DNA of 64,000 nucleotides from Crocinitomicaceae bacterium TMED114 (lineage in GTDB: Bacteria; Bacteroidota; Bacteroidia; Flavobacteriales_D; Sanyastnellaceae): the NCBI GenBank assembly GCA_002172485.2, contig NHFP02000010.1, positions 89,208 through 153,207 of the forward strand. Reading direction: 5' to 3'. The position numbers and the translations under genes were made by a program. Below are positions 45,615 to 55,035 of this stretch, in pieces (position 1 is the first letter of the stretch; every line of letters starts with the position of its first letter). The notes below the pieces were generated by a model. It did no database searches, was not told the origin of the DNA, and saw only the letters and a program-made list of their open reading frames with translations.

Positions 45615-46451
45615 ATGGCCTCCCCGTTCCCCTTCCCCTCGGACCGTCCGACCGTGATGGGCATCCTCAATGCCACACCGGACTCCTTTCATGCGGACAG
45701 TCGGGTGCAAGGAGCGGCAGCCGTTCAAGCGGGTGTGGACATGGTGGAGGCCGGTGCTGATGTGCTGGACCTCGGCGGACAGAGCTCACGACCCGGGGCA
45801 CACAGAATCGGGGCAGATGCCGAATGGGACCGGATTGCCCCGGTGATCGAAGGCCTTCTGGTGCAGGTGCCGCACACGCCCATCAGCATTGACACCTTTC
45901 ACGCTTCCGTGGCACGGCGAGCCATTGAAGCCGGTGCCCACTGGATCAATGACATTTCGGCCGGGACGCTGGACCCCAACATGGTGGGGACTGTCGCGGA
46001 GGTCGGTGTGCCCTACATCGCCATGCACATGCAAGGCACACCGGACACCATGCAAGTCCGCCCTCAATACTCCGATGTCGTGGCTGAAGTCCGCGATCAC
46101 TTGTCCGCGCGTTTGGGTGAACTGCGCGCTGCTGGCATTCAACACATCGCCCTCGACCCGGGATTCGGATTCGGCAAGACCCTCGCTCACAACTACGCTA
46201 TGCTGTCCGGCTTGCCCGAATTGAAGGCCCTCGGGTGCCCCCTGCTGGTCGGGGTGAGCCGAAAATCCATGATTCATAAAGCGCTGGACATCACCCCTTC
46301 CGACGCCCTCAACGGCACCACTGCACTGCATGCTTGGGCCTTGGATCGGGGCGCCGACATCCTGCGCGTGCACGATGTGCGGGAAGCACTAGAATGCGTG
46401 CGCCTTCACCAATACCTTCACGGTCGGAAATCCGACGGCAGAGATGATTGA
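45615..46451 (+). CDS. folP: Dihydropteroate synthase
   Basis: 278 residues from ATG 45615. The (alpha/beta)8 barrel shows the diagnostic GILNATPDSFH, DLGGQSSRPG, SIDTFHASVA, INDISAG, MHMQGTP and DPGFGFGKT motifs and the GVSRKS phosphate loop. It joins p-aminobenzoate to dihydropterin pyrophosphate in folate synthesis and is the sulfonamide target. It overlaps the start of cdaA by 8 bp, so they form an operon. Confidence 0.96.
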   Translation: MASPFPFPSDRPTVMGILNATPDSFHADSRVQGAAAVQAGVDMVEAGADVLDLGGQSSRPGAHRIGADAEWDRIAPVIEGLLVQVPHTPISIDTFHASVARRAIEAGAHWINDISAGTLDPNMVGTVAEVGVPYIAMHMQGTPDTMQVRPQYSDVVAEVRDHLSARLGELRAAGIQHIALDPGFGFGKTLAHNYAMLSGLPELKALGCPLLVGVSRKSMIHKALDITPSDALNGTTALHAWALDRGADILRVHDVREALECVRLHQYLHGRKSDGRDD

Positions 46452-47271
46452 ACAACCCGCCCTCCCCCTTGGCGTCTGGCAATTGCTGGACATCCTGGCG
46501 GTGGCGTTCATTCTTTACCAGCTGTATCGCTTGACCCGTGGGACAGCGGCCATCCGGATTTTCCTCGGGGTCCTCGCCATTTATTTGGTTTACCAGATTG
46601 TGGATGCCCTGCAAATGCGCATGCTCGCAGAGATCCTTGGGCAATTCATTGGCGTCGGTGTCATCGCGTTGCTCATCGTATTCCAACAGGAACTGCGCCA
46701 GTTCCTGCTCTTGATCGGCAATCGGCAATGGGTCCAACACGCTCCGCGCTGGCTCCAAAAGTGGATGGGGCGCGATGCCCAAGGCACGCCAACGGAGGCA
46801 GCCTGGTCCGAGCTTCAATCAGGGTTGGAAGAGTGTCGTCGCCGAAAGCTGGGCGCGTTGGTGGTAATCCCCAAGGATGCCGACCCCGGTACCGTAGCCA
46901 CCGGGTGGAAACAGGTCGACGCCGTGACCTCCGCAGCCCTCGTTGTCGCCCTGTTCGAGAAGTCCAGTCCACTGCACGATGGCGCGATGTGCCTGGATGC
47001 CCAACGCATTCGATGGGCCGGTGGCATCCTGCCGGTCTCCGGCCGTTTGGACCTGCCCGCACAATGCGGAACGCGGCACCGGGCCGCCGTGGGCATTTCG
47101 GAACAAACCGACGCGGTTGTGGTGGTCATCAGTGAGGAAACCGGCGGACTCTCCATCGCCCACGAAGGACGGTTGGAAACCGGACAGTCTTTGCAGCGGC
47201 TGCCCGTGCTCATCGAATCCGCGCTGAGGACGGTGCCGACACCGGCAGAGGCCGCTGCCGAGAGCGACTGA
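46444..47271 (+). CDS. cdaA: Diadenylate cyclase CdaA (c-di-AMP synthase)
   Basis: 275 residues. Three N-terminal membrane helices (LLDILAVAFILYQLYRL; IFLGVLAIYLVYQIV; GVGVIALLIVFQQELRQFL) precede the DAC domain with the catalytic LHDGAMC near residue 178 and the GTRHRAAVGISE motif near 212. It makes c-di-AMP from two ATP at the membrane, controlling osmotic and wall homeostasis. The folP-cdaA order is a known Bacteroidota arrangement. Confidence 0.94.
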   Translation: MIEQPALPLGVWQLLDILAVAFILYQLYRLTRGTAAIRIFLGVLAIYLVYQIVDALQMRMLAEILGQFIGVGVIALLIVFQQELRQFLLLIGNRQWVQHAPRWLQKWMGRDAQGTPTEAAWSELQSGLEECRRRKLGALVVIPKDADPGTVATGWKQVDAVTSAALVVALFEKSSPLHDGAMCLDAQRIRWAGGILPVSGRLDLPAQCGTRHRAAVGISEQTDAVVVVISEETGGLSIAHEGRLETGQSLQRLPVLIESALRTVPTPAEAAAESD

Positions 47272-47278
47272 AGGACGG

Positions 47279-48742
47279 TTAGGGTTGAATAAACCGGGCC
47301 GTCCTGCCCGATCCAGTGCGCACCACGTAGGTGCCCGAAGGCCACCCCTCCGTCCTGAAGGTGGACCAGCCCGAGGCCGCCAAGGGCCATTCCGCCATGC
47401 AGCGCCCAGACACGTCGAATACGCTGGCTGTTTCCACCAAACCCGATCGAATCGACAGCTGTCCAGCCCGAGCATGGATGGCCAACATGGGCACCTCCTC
47501 CTCCATCACGGAATGGCTCTCAGAAGACGGGCGCACCATGAAGAAGTGGCTTTGTGTGCTGATCGCGATGTTGCCACTGTCGAAGTAGGGATACACACTC
47601 CAAGCTCCGCCCGAGGTCCCGACCTGGTCCGAGAATGGGTTGGTGTCAAAGAAAGCCGTCATCTCCAGGGTCGCCGTGGCCGGGTCCACGATGTCGAGCA
47701 CCTGAAGTCCAGCGTAGTAATTGGCCGCATAGACTTTGTTGTTCAGCGTATACAGATTGTGGTCCGTCACGCCGAGACTGCCCTCATGAAACCCGACAAT
47801 GAAGGGGTTGTCGAGGTCTTGCACGTCCATCACCCAGGTACGGGTAACCTCCGCCACGCTTGTGGTCTCATCCTTCTCATCGTTCATGAAGACGAAGCGC
47901 TGGTCCTCCGAAAGCCAACCCTGATGGACGTATACCCAACAAGAGTCTTGAAGGGATGAAAGGGTTTGACAGTCTTCCTTGTCTTCCACATCGATGATGC
48001 GGAATCCGCCATACCCGCAGAAAGCGAAGACGATTTCCCGCCCCGCATGGTCCATGTCCGGGCCGTTGTACACCACCGCCTGCGCGTCGTGGATGTCACT
48101 CTCGTCCCATGACCCGACCGCGGTTGGATTCAAGGGGTCATTGACATCCACAATGTGCAGTCCTCCCGAAAAGGTGTCGGTCCCCACGCCATAGACGAAA
48201 CCCGTCTCCGGGTTGGCCACGACGTTGTGCGCATCGCCAAAACCCGTGTAGTAGGCGGTATTGGCCAAGGCGCCCCCAGGTACGAGATCGGGCACGATGG
48301 ACAAATCAATGATTTGAAGACCATGTCCGCCCGCCTCACTCACGATATAGGCCATGTCATCGATGACCTTGATGTCGCGCCATAGGCTGGGCACTGTGGC
48401 CGTCGGCACGTCGGCCACCACCACCGGATTGACCGGATCTGTCACCTCAATGATGGACATGCCGTCGCTCCGTCCGAACAGGGCGAATTCCCGCCCTTCT
48501 GAAGACCACCCCCAACAGTCGTTGCCATTGCCCGGAGCATTGCCCCCGGTCTCCTCGAAGGACAGGACGCACATGAGGTCCAAGCCCATGCACGAGTACT
48601 GACCGGCCAAGCCATCCTCACAGGGCACTTGGGCACGCACAGTGGTCAGGGCCAGTATGCAACCGAGCCAGGCGGTCAGCTTGCGGTGCTTACCAGTCTG
48701 AAGCGCGTTGCTCGAAAGCGTGCAGGGTGGTGTACTCATCAT
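47279..48742 (-). CDS. LVIVD-repeat (choice-of-anchor B) secreted protein with T9SS tail
   Basis: 487 residues from ATG 48742; the hydrophobic segment LTAWLGCILALTTVRAQ near residues 20-37 is preceded by KHRK and looks like a signal peptide with a longer n-region. The body is a beta-propeller of LVIVD-type blades (LHIVDVNDPLNP, GFRIIDVEDKEDC, LQVLDIVDP), typical of choice-of-anchor B proteins. The C terminus (VFDVSGRCMAEWPL, GTYVVRTGSGRTARFIQP) is a T9SS sorting domain. Its 5' end overlaps the antitoxin-like gene by 53 bp. Function unknown, likely on the cell surface. Confidence 0.78.
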   Translation of the reverse strand: MMSTPPCTLSSNALQTGKHRKLTAWLGCILALTTVRAQVPCEDGLAGQYSCMGLDLMCVLSFEETGGNAPGNGNDCWGWSSEGREFALFGRSDGMSIIEVTDPVNPVVVADVPTATVPSLWRDIKVIDDMAYIVSEAGGHGLQIIDLSIVPDLVPGGALANTAYYTGFGDAHNVVANPETGFVYGVGTDTFSGGLHIVDVNDPLNPTAVGSWDESDIHDAQAVVYNGPDMDHAGREIVFAFCGYGGFRIIDVEDKEDCQTLSSLQDSCWVYVHQGWLSEDQRFVFMNDEKDETTSVAEVTRTWVMDVQDLDNPFIVGFHEGSLGVTDHNLYTLNNKVYAANYYAGLQVLDIVDPATATLEMTAFFDTNPFSDQVGTSGGAWSVYPYFDSGNIAISTQSHFFMVRPSSESHSVMEEEVPMLAIHARAGQLSIRSGLVETASVFDVSGRCMAEWPLAASGWSTFRTEGWPSGTYVVRTGSGRTARFIQP

Positions 48743-48977
48743 GCTGGATGTCGTGTAAGGTGTGACGCAAGCGATCGAGAAACCGTTGCTTGAGCACCGG
48801 TGTGCCCGAAGGCCGATAGCCGATGACCAGCTGGCGGGCCCGCACCGCTTCTTCCACATCATGGACTGCAGACTCCAGCGCCTGCACATCCCCGACATAC
48901 TCCAGTCCCAGAATGGATTGGATCAAGGCCAGCTTGCGCGACCGCAGATCCCCGTCCGAATGATTTTGCTCTGCCAT
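48690..48977 (-). CDS. Small antitoxin-like protein
   Basis: 95 residues. The C-terminal half (VIGYRPSGTPVLKQRFLDRL, then DEYTTLHAFEQRASDW) has the form of the small helical antitoxin-like proteins of Bacteroidota, whose partner is usually a ParE/RelE toxin. No toxin gene is next to it: upstream is the peptidase, whose stop it overlaps (ATGA), and downstream is the LVIVD gene. It may be an orphan or have another role. Confidence 0.55.
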   Translation of the reverse strand: MAEQNHSDGDLRSRKLALIQSILGLEYVGDVQALESAVHDVEEAVRARQLVIGYRPSGTPVLKQRFLDRLRHTLHDIQHDEYTTLHAFEQRASDW

Positions 48978-51058
48978 CAGTTGACCCGTGGCAAGAAGCC
49001 GTAATCCTGGCCGTAGCCCAGCATCTGAGAGGTGAAATCGTCAGGGTAGCTCAGCGCCACGGAGACCACCTCACCCGCTTCGTTCATCTCCGCCACCAAC
49101 TTCGGGTTGATGAACCCGCCATATGGCGCAATGCCGAGCGCTTCGGCCCGCGCCAGAACTTGTTTGTGAATGTCTTGGTCCACTTTGATACCGTAGCCTT
49201 CCACGAGGGCCTTGGCGGCCTCATAGTCTCCTTGGGACTTGATGCGCTGCACTTCGCGGAGCAACTCACCGAACAGCGCGCGGACGCGGTCGTAATCCTC
49301 GATGTTGTAAAAGGTCTTACCGTCTTGGTTGATCTCACGGATGCTGCCGTCTTCTGCAGCCCGCTCCACCACCCAGTGGCTCACCCATGCACGGTTGCGC
49401 ATGTGGGCTTCCTCGATGTCATCTCCCAACTTGAGGCGGCGCAATTGCATCATCATGCCGTTGCGGATGTAGCTGTCGTACTCGCAGCGCCCCGTCTCCA
49501 GCGTCTTGACCAAGCCCAGTTCAATGAGCTTCTCGTCCAGCATGAAGTACAAGGCCACCAGATCTGCGCGGCCCTCTTCTAGGGTGCTCGCAAATTCCTT
49601 GATGGTGCTGGCAGGCTCCAGAACTCCCGGCTCCAACTGACCGCTGGCATGGCCGATCACCTCGTGGAAGGCGGTGTGGATCTTGCCGGCCAACGTACCG
49701 TGTGCTTTGGCGCGGGCCTTCTCCTGGTCGTCAAACGCAAACTCATCCGTGAGGCCGCCGCCGCCAGCATTGTCATACGCATCAATGATGTTGCCCAAGC
49801 TCACGCTTTTCGAGCCGTGCAAGGTGCGGATCCAGTTGGCGTTGGGCAGGTTGACACCGATGGGGGTGCTCGGGGACGCATCGCCAGCCTCGCCCACCAC
49901 GTTGACCACGTTGTAGGTGATGCCGACGACTTCCTTCTTTTTGTGCTCCTCCATGAACGGCATGTGGTCCTCGAACCACTGGGCATTGTCCATCATGACC
50001 GCCATGCGCTCGGACGCCTCAAAGTCTTTGATCTGCACCACGGTTTCGTAGCTGCCGGTGTAGCCCAGCGGGTCGTTGTAGACCTCCACGAATCCATTGA
50101 TGTAGTCGATGTCGCCCTCGGTATCCTTGACCCAGTTGATGTTGTACAGGCTCCACTTCTCGAGGTCGCCCGTCCGGTAGTAGTCCACCAAATGGCGCAA
50201 GGCAGCCGCCTGCTTGTCGTTCTCTGCGTAATCCTGGGCCATCTCCAACCAGAAACACACTTGTTCCAAGGCCTCGCCGTACAGGCCACCCACTTTGTAA
50301 GTCTGCTCCTCGATGGACCCGTCTTTCGCCTTGACCAGGCGGCTGTTGAGGCCCTTTTCCACCGGCTTGCTCCGGTCGAGCTCGTACGCGTCGAAGTACG
50401 CCTGGGCTTCGACCGTGGTCACATTCGGACCATAGAAGTTGACCGCACTGGCTTCCACCAGTCCCTTTGTGGCGTCGAGCTCGACCTTCTTCATTTCACG
50501 AGTTGGGTCGTAGAGCGCATCCAGCGCCTTCATGAGGTCCGTTTCCAAGGCCATGCCGCTTTCCGTCACGACATGCTCAAAGTAGGCGCGGCTGCACTCC
50601 GGGATGATCTTGGCATTGGAGTAGTGGTGGTGGATGCCATTGGAAAACCACACCCGCTTGGCGAAGGTGTGGAAGCGCTGCCACCCCACGGTGCTGCGGT
50701 CGCCCGCGAAATTCTCGTGAGCGGTGTCGATCATGTCCCGGATGCGGAGGTTGTACCGGTTGTTCTGGTCGTACATGATGTCACGGCCGCTCAGTCCAGC
50801 CTGCGTCAAGCAATACGCCAATTTCTTCTGATTGTCGGACAGCTTCTCCCAACCCGGGACCTGATAACGGATCATCTTGAGGTCAGCGAATTGCTCCGTC
50901 TTCCAGACGAACCCATTGGCATCGGCCTCCCCGGCCGTGGACGCCATGGCCGGAGCGGATTGTCCGTCTTCGCCCAAGTTGGCGGTCGGTGCAGCACATC
51001 CAGCGAGGATGACGACGGGAATGAACAGGAGCAGGAATCGGAAATGCTTGCGTTGCAT
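48977..51058 (-). CDS. Dipeptidyl-peptidase III-family (M49) zinc metallopeptidase, lipoprotein
   Basis: 693 residues from ATG 51058 with a lipoprotein signal (LLLFIPVVILAGCAAP). The M49 zinc site is HEVIGH near residue 463 with the second-ligand motif EEGRAD near 495. The HExxGH spacing differs from the HExxxGH of eukaryotic DPP III but is known in Bacteroides enzymes. It removes dipeptides from peptides, here probably in the periplasm or on the outer membrane. A TATTTTTCGC element (51096-51105) lies 38 nt upstream. Confidence 0.88.
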   Translation of the reverse strand: MQRKHFRFLLLFIPVVILAGCAAPTANLGEDGQSAPAMASTAGEADANGFVWKTEQFADLKMIRYQVPGWEKLSDNQKKLAYCLTQAGLSGRDIMYDQNNRYNLRIRDMIDTAHENFAGDRSTVGWQRFHTFAKRVWFSNGIHHHYSNAKIIPECSRAYFEHVVTESGMALETDLMKALDALYDPTREMKKVELDATKGLVEASAVNFYGPNVTTVEAQAYFDAYELDRSKPVEKGLNSRLVKAKDGSIEEQTYKVGGLYGEALEQVCFWLEMAQDYAENDKQAAALRHLVDYYRTGDLEKWSLYNINWVKDTEGDIDYINGFVEVYNDPLGYTGSYETVVQIKDFEASERMAVMMDNAQWFEDHMPFMEEHKKKEVVGITYNVVNVVGEAGDASPSTPIGVNLPNANWIRTLHGSKSVSLGNIIDAYDNAGGGGLTDEFAFDDQEKARAKAHGTLAGKIHTAFHEVIGHASGQLEPGVLEPASTIKEFASTLEEGRADLVALYFMLDEKLIELGLVKTLETGRCEYDSYIRNGMMMQLRRLKLGDDIEEAHMRNRAWVSHWVVERAAEDGSIREINQDGKTFYNIEDYDRVRALFGELLREVQRIKSQGDYEAAKALVEGYGIKVDQDIHKQVLARAEALGIAPYGGFINPKLVAEMNEAGEVVSVALSYPDDFTSQMLGYGQDYGFLPRVN

Positions 51059-51095
51059 GGTGTTGGAATCGTTGTGCCTCGTGCGGCGTTCGAGC

Positions 51096-51105
51096 GCGAA
51101 AAATA
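51096..51105 (-). promoter_or_regulatory. -7-like element TATTTTTCGC upstream of the M49 gene
   Basis: It lies 37 nt before the ATG at 51058 within the 107-bp divergent region, so this mRNA would have a leader of about 30 nt. Confidence 0.45.
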
Positions 51106-51165
51106 GGCAATCTTGCACCGCGAGAGCCGTTTGCCCCGGGGCGCTGCTCCATCAATTGCCGCACA

Positions 51166-52569
51166 TTGAACCGCACCACGCGATTGTTGCTCCGGTCCTT
51201 CATCGGACCCTTCGTCATCACCTTCCTGGTGGCCCTGTTCTTCTTGGACATGCAATTCCTGTGGGTGTATGCGGACGAGCTCATGGGCAAAGGGCTGGCT
51301 GTGCACGTGGTCTTGGAGCTCTTGGTTTACGCGTCGGCCCGGCTGGTCAACCTCGCCTTGCCCCTCGCCATCCTCATGAGCAGCATCATGACCCTTGGCA
51401 GTCTGGCCGAGCATGAAGAGCTCACCGCGTTGAAGTCTTCGGGGATGTCCCTTCGGCGCATCTTCACCCCGTTGCTGGTCACCATGGTGATCGTGGCATT
51501 CGGGGCCTTGACGTTTGCGAACTACGCCTGGCCCGTGGCCAACCTCAAGTTCCGGACCCTCCTCTACAGCGTCACCCGAAAGAAGCCCACGCTCAATCTG
51601 GAGGATGGGGTGTTCTACAACGGCATCGATGGCTATGCTATCCGGGCGGCCGAGGTCGACCAGGAGACGGGAAGCCTTCAGGATGTGCTCATCCACCACC
51701 ACGGCGGGGGGCGCGAAGGAGCGGGCCTGGTGATCCGGGCCGAGGAAGGGACCATGAAGACGTCCCGAACCGGCCGGTTTCTCCACCTCAACCTGTCCAA
51801 TGGCATCAGTTATGAGGACCGACAAGAGCCTGGCGTGCGGCAACGGGACCGGACCTTTCCCCATTTGCAAACCCAATTTGAGCGCCAACGCATCCGCATC
51901 GACCTGAGCAGCCTCGATTTCGCCAAGGCGGACGAGGCCCTATTCAAGCGGGCGTATGAAATGATGAGCCTGGGACAATTGACCTTGGCCATGGACTCCC
52001 TCGAAGGCCAGCGCAACCAGGCCGCTGTCGCCATGCAGGATTTCGGAGCGCGCAGTTTGAACCGCATCACCCTCGACCGCGGCGATGTCTTCTCCACCGA
52101 CACCACCACAGCCCACGCCGACTGGCTTGCCCGACTGGGGCCTTCTGCCGAGCGCCGGGTCTTCAATGCCGCACGGGACATGCTTCGAAACACCGCCCAG
52201 ACCGCGCGAAACCAAATTGACGAACGCCAATCCAAACGGACCTTGTCCGATCGACATGCGATCGAATGGCATCGGAAGCTCTTTCTGAGCGTGGCCTGCG
52301 TCCTGTTGTTCCTCATCGGCGCCCCGCTGGGTGCCATCATTCGCAAAGGCGGACTTGGTCTTCCGACGGTGCTGGCCATCCTGCTGTTCGTCGCGTACTA
52401 TGTGATCACCATCATGGGAGAGCGCATGGTGCGGAGCGGCGCCCTCTCTCCGGCCTGGGGCATGTGGATGGGTACCCTCGTCATGGTTCCTGCCGCCGCA
52501 CTTCTTCATTGGAGAGCCGCTCGAGAGCGCACATGGCGCCCCTTTTCCAAGACAAAGGCCAGCCGGTAA
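51166..52569 (+). CDS. LptF/LptG-family permease
   Basis: 467 residues from a TTG at 51166. The N terminus TTRLLLRSFIGPFVITFLVALF and the helices that follow, a large beta-jellyroll periplasmic region (about 125-340) and the C-terminal helices (LFLSVACVLLFLIGAPLGAIIRKGG) are those of YjgP/YjgQ proteins. LptF and LptG form the LPS-extracting ABC transporter with LptB in the inner membrane. Bacteroidota often have fused or separate LptF/G genes; which subunit this is cannot be told. Confidence 0.86.
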   Translation: MNRTTRLLLRSFIGPFVITFLVALFFLDMQFLWVYADELMGKGLAVHVVLELLVYASARLVNLALPLAILMSSIMTLGSLAEHEELTALKSSGMSLRRIFTPLLVTMVIVAFGALTFANYAWPVANLKFRTLLYSVTRKKPTLNLEDGVFYNGIDGYAIRAAEVDQETGSLQDVLIHHHGGGREGAGLVIRAEEGTMKTSRTGRFLHLNLSNGISYEDRQEPGVRQRDRTFPHLQTQFERQRIRIDLSSLDFAKADEALFKRAYEMMSLGQLTLAMDSLEGQRNQAAVAMQDFGARSLNRITLDRGDVFSTDTTTAHADWLARLGPSAERRVFNAARDMLRNTAQTARNQIDERQSKRTLSDRHAIEWHRKLFLSVACVLLFLIGAPLGAIIRKGGLGLPTVLAILLFVAYYVITIMGERMVRSGALSPAWGMWMGTLVMVPAAALLHWRAARERTWRPFSKTKASR

Positions 52570-52576
52570 CTTTCGC
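52567..52576 (+). promoter_or_regulatory. -7-like element TAACTTTCGC before the first glycosyltransferase
   Basis: It overlaps the stop of the LptF/G gene (TAA at 52567-52569) and lies 8-9 nt before ATG 52585. Confidence 0.48.
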
Positions 52577-52584
52577 CCTGAGGA

Positions 52585-53790
52585 ATGCGCGTTCTCCAAC
52601 TCTGCCACAAGCCCCCCCTCCCTGCCATGGATGGCGGATGCCTGGCCATGGATGCCATCACCCAAGGGCTGTTGGAGAATGGGGTTGAGGTGAAAGTGTT
52701 GACCGCCTCCACCCGGAAGCACCCCATTCGCCTCGACGACCTCTCCGATGCCTACCTCGATGCCACGCACCTCGAAGCGGTCGACATTGAGACCGGATTT
52801 GACCTCCGTGATGCGTACATCTCCTTTCTGAATCGGGATTCGTACAACATCTCCCGGTTCTATGCGCACCACTATGCGATGGTGCTGAAACGGGCGCTGT
52901 CCAGAAGGCGATACGACGTGGTCCACCTCGAGAGCCTGTACACCACGCCTTACATCGAGACCATCCGCCGATACGCGCCGAATGCCCTCATCTCCCTTCG
53001 CAGCCACAACCACGAGTACCAGATCTGGGAACAACGTTGGAAATCCAGCCGCAACCCATTGGCGAGGTTGGCCCTTCGCCACTTGAGCAAAACGTTGGAG
53101 CGTTACGAGAAGGACATTCTCAAGGACATCGACGTCATCGTCTCCATCTCCGAAAAGGAAGCCCAGGGCTATCGCGAATGGGGATTTGACGGGGACATCC
53201 ACGTGGCGGGCTTTGGCATCGACCTGTCCACCCGACCCGCTCCCCCCATCGTGCCCCAGCCAACCGCACTCAAGTTGTTCCACCTCGGCGCCATGGACTG
53301 GGGCCCGAACCGCGAAGGCATTCAGTGGTTCATCCGAGAGGTCTGGCCACAGCTTCACAAGGCCCACCCCAAGGCAGAATTTCACATCGCTGGAAAAGGG
53401 CTGAATCCAAAAGATCACGCTGAAGTAGCCGGTTTGTTCAACCATGGAGAAGTGCCCGACGCCCAAGCGTTTTCACATGAAATGGACCTGTTGGTGGTGC
53501 CATTGCTGCGCGGTGCAGGGATCCGGGTCAAGATTGTGGACGCCATGGCACAAGGCATTCCCGTGGCCACGACCAACAAAGGCGTTCATGGCCTCGACAT
53601 GGAAGGCAAAGGGTGTCTCGTGCATGCCGAACCCGCCGCATTCACTGCAGCCCTGTCCGAATTGCTGGATCACCCGGAGCGACTGACTGAGATGGCCCAG
53701 TGTGGACGCGAGGAAGTCGAGGCCCGATTTGACCGAGAGGGCATCGCCGAGCGGCTCATTCAGTTCTACGCACAGCATGTCCAGCGTTGA
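52585..53790 (+). CDS. GT4-family glycosyltransferase
   Basis: 401 residues. A GT-B fold: the N-terminal donor-independent domain (VLQLCHKPPLPAMDGGCLAM), the hinge, and the C-terminal nucleotide-sugar domain with LGAMDWGPNREGIQWF, HIAGKGL and the GAGIRVKIVDAMAQGIPVAT loop that binds the sugar nucleotide. It probably acts on a cell-surface polysaccharide or glycolipid. It overlaps the next glycosyltransferase by 14 bp, so the two are co-expressed, downstream of the LPS-export gene. Confidence 0.86.
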   Translation: MRVLQLCHKPPLPAMDGGCLAMDAITQGLLENGVEVKVLTASTRKHPIRLDDLSDAYLDATHLEAVDIETGFDLRDAYISFLNRDSYNISRFYAHHYAMVLKRALSRRRYDVVHLESLYTTPYIETIRRYAPNALISLRSHNHEYQIWEQRWKSSRNPLARLALRHLSKTLERYEKDILKDIDVIVSISEKEAQGYREWGFDGDIHVAGFGIDLSTRPAPPIVPQPTALKLFHLGAMDWGPNREGIQWFIREVWPQLHKAHPKAEFHIAGKGLNPKDHAEVAGLFNHGEVPDAQAFSHEMDLLVVPLLRGAGIRVKIVDAMAQGIPVATTNKGVHGLDMEGKGCLVHAEPAAFTAALSELLDHPERLTEMAQCGREEVEARFDREGIAERLIQFYAQHVQR

Positions 53791-55003
53791 TCCGCAGCGT
53801 GCAAGGCTGGCGGTGGTGACACCGCGGTTTCCATACCCTCTGAACAAAGGGGACCGATTGCGGATCTACCACCAGCTCGACGTCCTGCATCGCCACTTCG
53901 ACATCGACCTTCACTGCCTCACTTTCGGAAAGGTGGGGGCCTCTGAACTTGACCAACTCGAGGGCCGCTGTGACACCATCCACCTGTACAAGCTGAACCC
54001 CATCAAGGCCCTGTTCAGAATGGGTTGGGCATTCTTTTCGCGACGTCCCTTTCAGGTCTTGCTGTTCACTGAGCGCCGGCATGTCCGCGGCATGCGGGCC
54101 AACATCCTCGCTCAAGCCCCGGATGTCATGCTCGCCCAGATGGTGCGAACGGCGGAATACGTCAAGGATTTTGATGCCCTTCCCCACGTTCTCGACATCA
54201 TGGACACCTTGCATGCAGGTGCAGAACGGGAGGCGGAGCGCGCCCCATGGTGGAAGCGCCCTTTGCTCCTCGAGGAAGGCCGACGCCTGCTCCGCTACGA
54301 GCACCGTGTCCACCACTATTTCGATGCCTGTACCATCATCAGTGGCCAAGACCGCGATTTGCTTCCCCACCCAGATCGACAGGACGTGCACATCGTCCCC
54401 AACGGCGTGGATACGGCATACTTCGATCCCGAAGCGAACATCCCTGCTTTGCCTGGAGTTCCAGTCGCCCACGACGTCGCATTCTGCGGCAACCTAGGAT
54501 ATGCCCCCAACATCGTTGCTGCCCGGCACCTCGTGCAAGAGATCGGACCCGCATTTCACAAGCTGACAGGCCGGCCACTTCAGGTCCTGATTTGTGGCGC
54601 ACAGCCCAACGCGTCGGTGCTTGCGCTCGCATCGGACAGCGTGACGGTCGTCCGCGACGTCCCCGACATCCGCTCCGCCTACATGGCGGCCCCCATTTTC
54701 GTGGCCCCCATGCTGGTCAATACTGGATTGCAAAACAAACTGCTCGAAGCCCTGGCACTCGAGCGCGCCTGCATCACCACGCCCCGCGCGTTGTCCGCCA
54801 TCGATGTGGACATGGGCGACACCATCGTCCCTGCGGACACCCCTTCGGAATTCGCCCACCACATCCACGCCCTCCTGTCCGATTCGACACACAGAACGAC
54901 CATGGGACGACAAGGCCGGCTGAACGTGCTGGAACACTTCGGATGGGAAGCGGCCACTGCGACCTTGGTGACCGTACTGAAAGACTTGGCGGGAACCCGT
55001 TGA
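53777..55003 (+). CDS. GT4-type glycosyltransferase, TIGR03087-like
   Basis: 408 residues from ATG 53777. The start VVTPRFPYPLNKGDRLRIYH is typical of a GT4 subgroup seen in polysaccharide and PEP-CTERM-associated clusters. The donor-binding part has FCGNLGYAPNI, ICGAQPN and the LQNKLLEALALERACITT motif with the sugar-binding Glu. It overlaps the preceding glycosyltransferase and probably adds a sugar to the same glycan. Substrates are unknown. Confidence 0.85.
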   Translation: MSSVDPQRARLAVVTPRFPYPLNKGDRLRIYHQLDVLHRHFDIDLHCLTFGKVGASELDQLEGRCDTIHLYKLNPIKALFRMGWAFFSRRPFQVLLFTERRHVRGMRANILAQAPDVMLAQMVRTAEYVKDFDALPHVLDIMDTLHAGAEREAERAPWWKRPLLLEEGRRLLRYEHRVHHYFDACTIISGQDRDLLPHPDRQDVHIVPNGVDTAYFDPEANIPALPGVPVAHDVAFCGNLGYAPNIVAARHLVQEIGPAFHKLTGRPLQVLICGAQPNASVLALASDSVTVVRDVPDIRSAYMAAPIFVAPMLVNTGLQNKLLEALALERACITTPRALSAIDVDMGDTIVPADTPSEFAHHIHALLSDSTHRTTMGRQGRLNVLEHFGWEAATATLVTVLKDLAGTR

Positions 55004-55022
55004 ATCGGTGCAAGCTGGCCCG

Positions 55023-55030
55023 TATTTTCG
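55023..55030 (+). promoter_or_regulatory. -7-like element TATTTTCG before the 2OG oxygenase gene
   Basis: It is 6 nt (from its G) before ATG 55036. Confidence 0.5.
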
Positions 55031-55035
55031 CCCTC

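Noticed and set aside
49649-51106. 485-codon plus-strand frame opposite the M49 peptidase
   Set aside because: Antisense to a complete lipoprotein peptidase with zinc motifs; no homology or start context.
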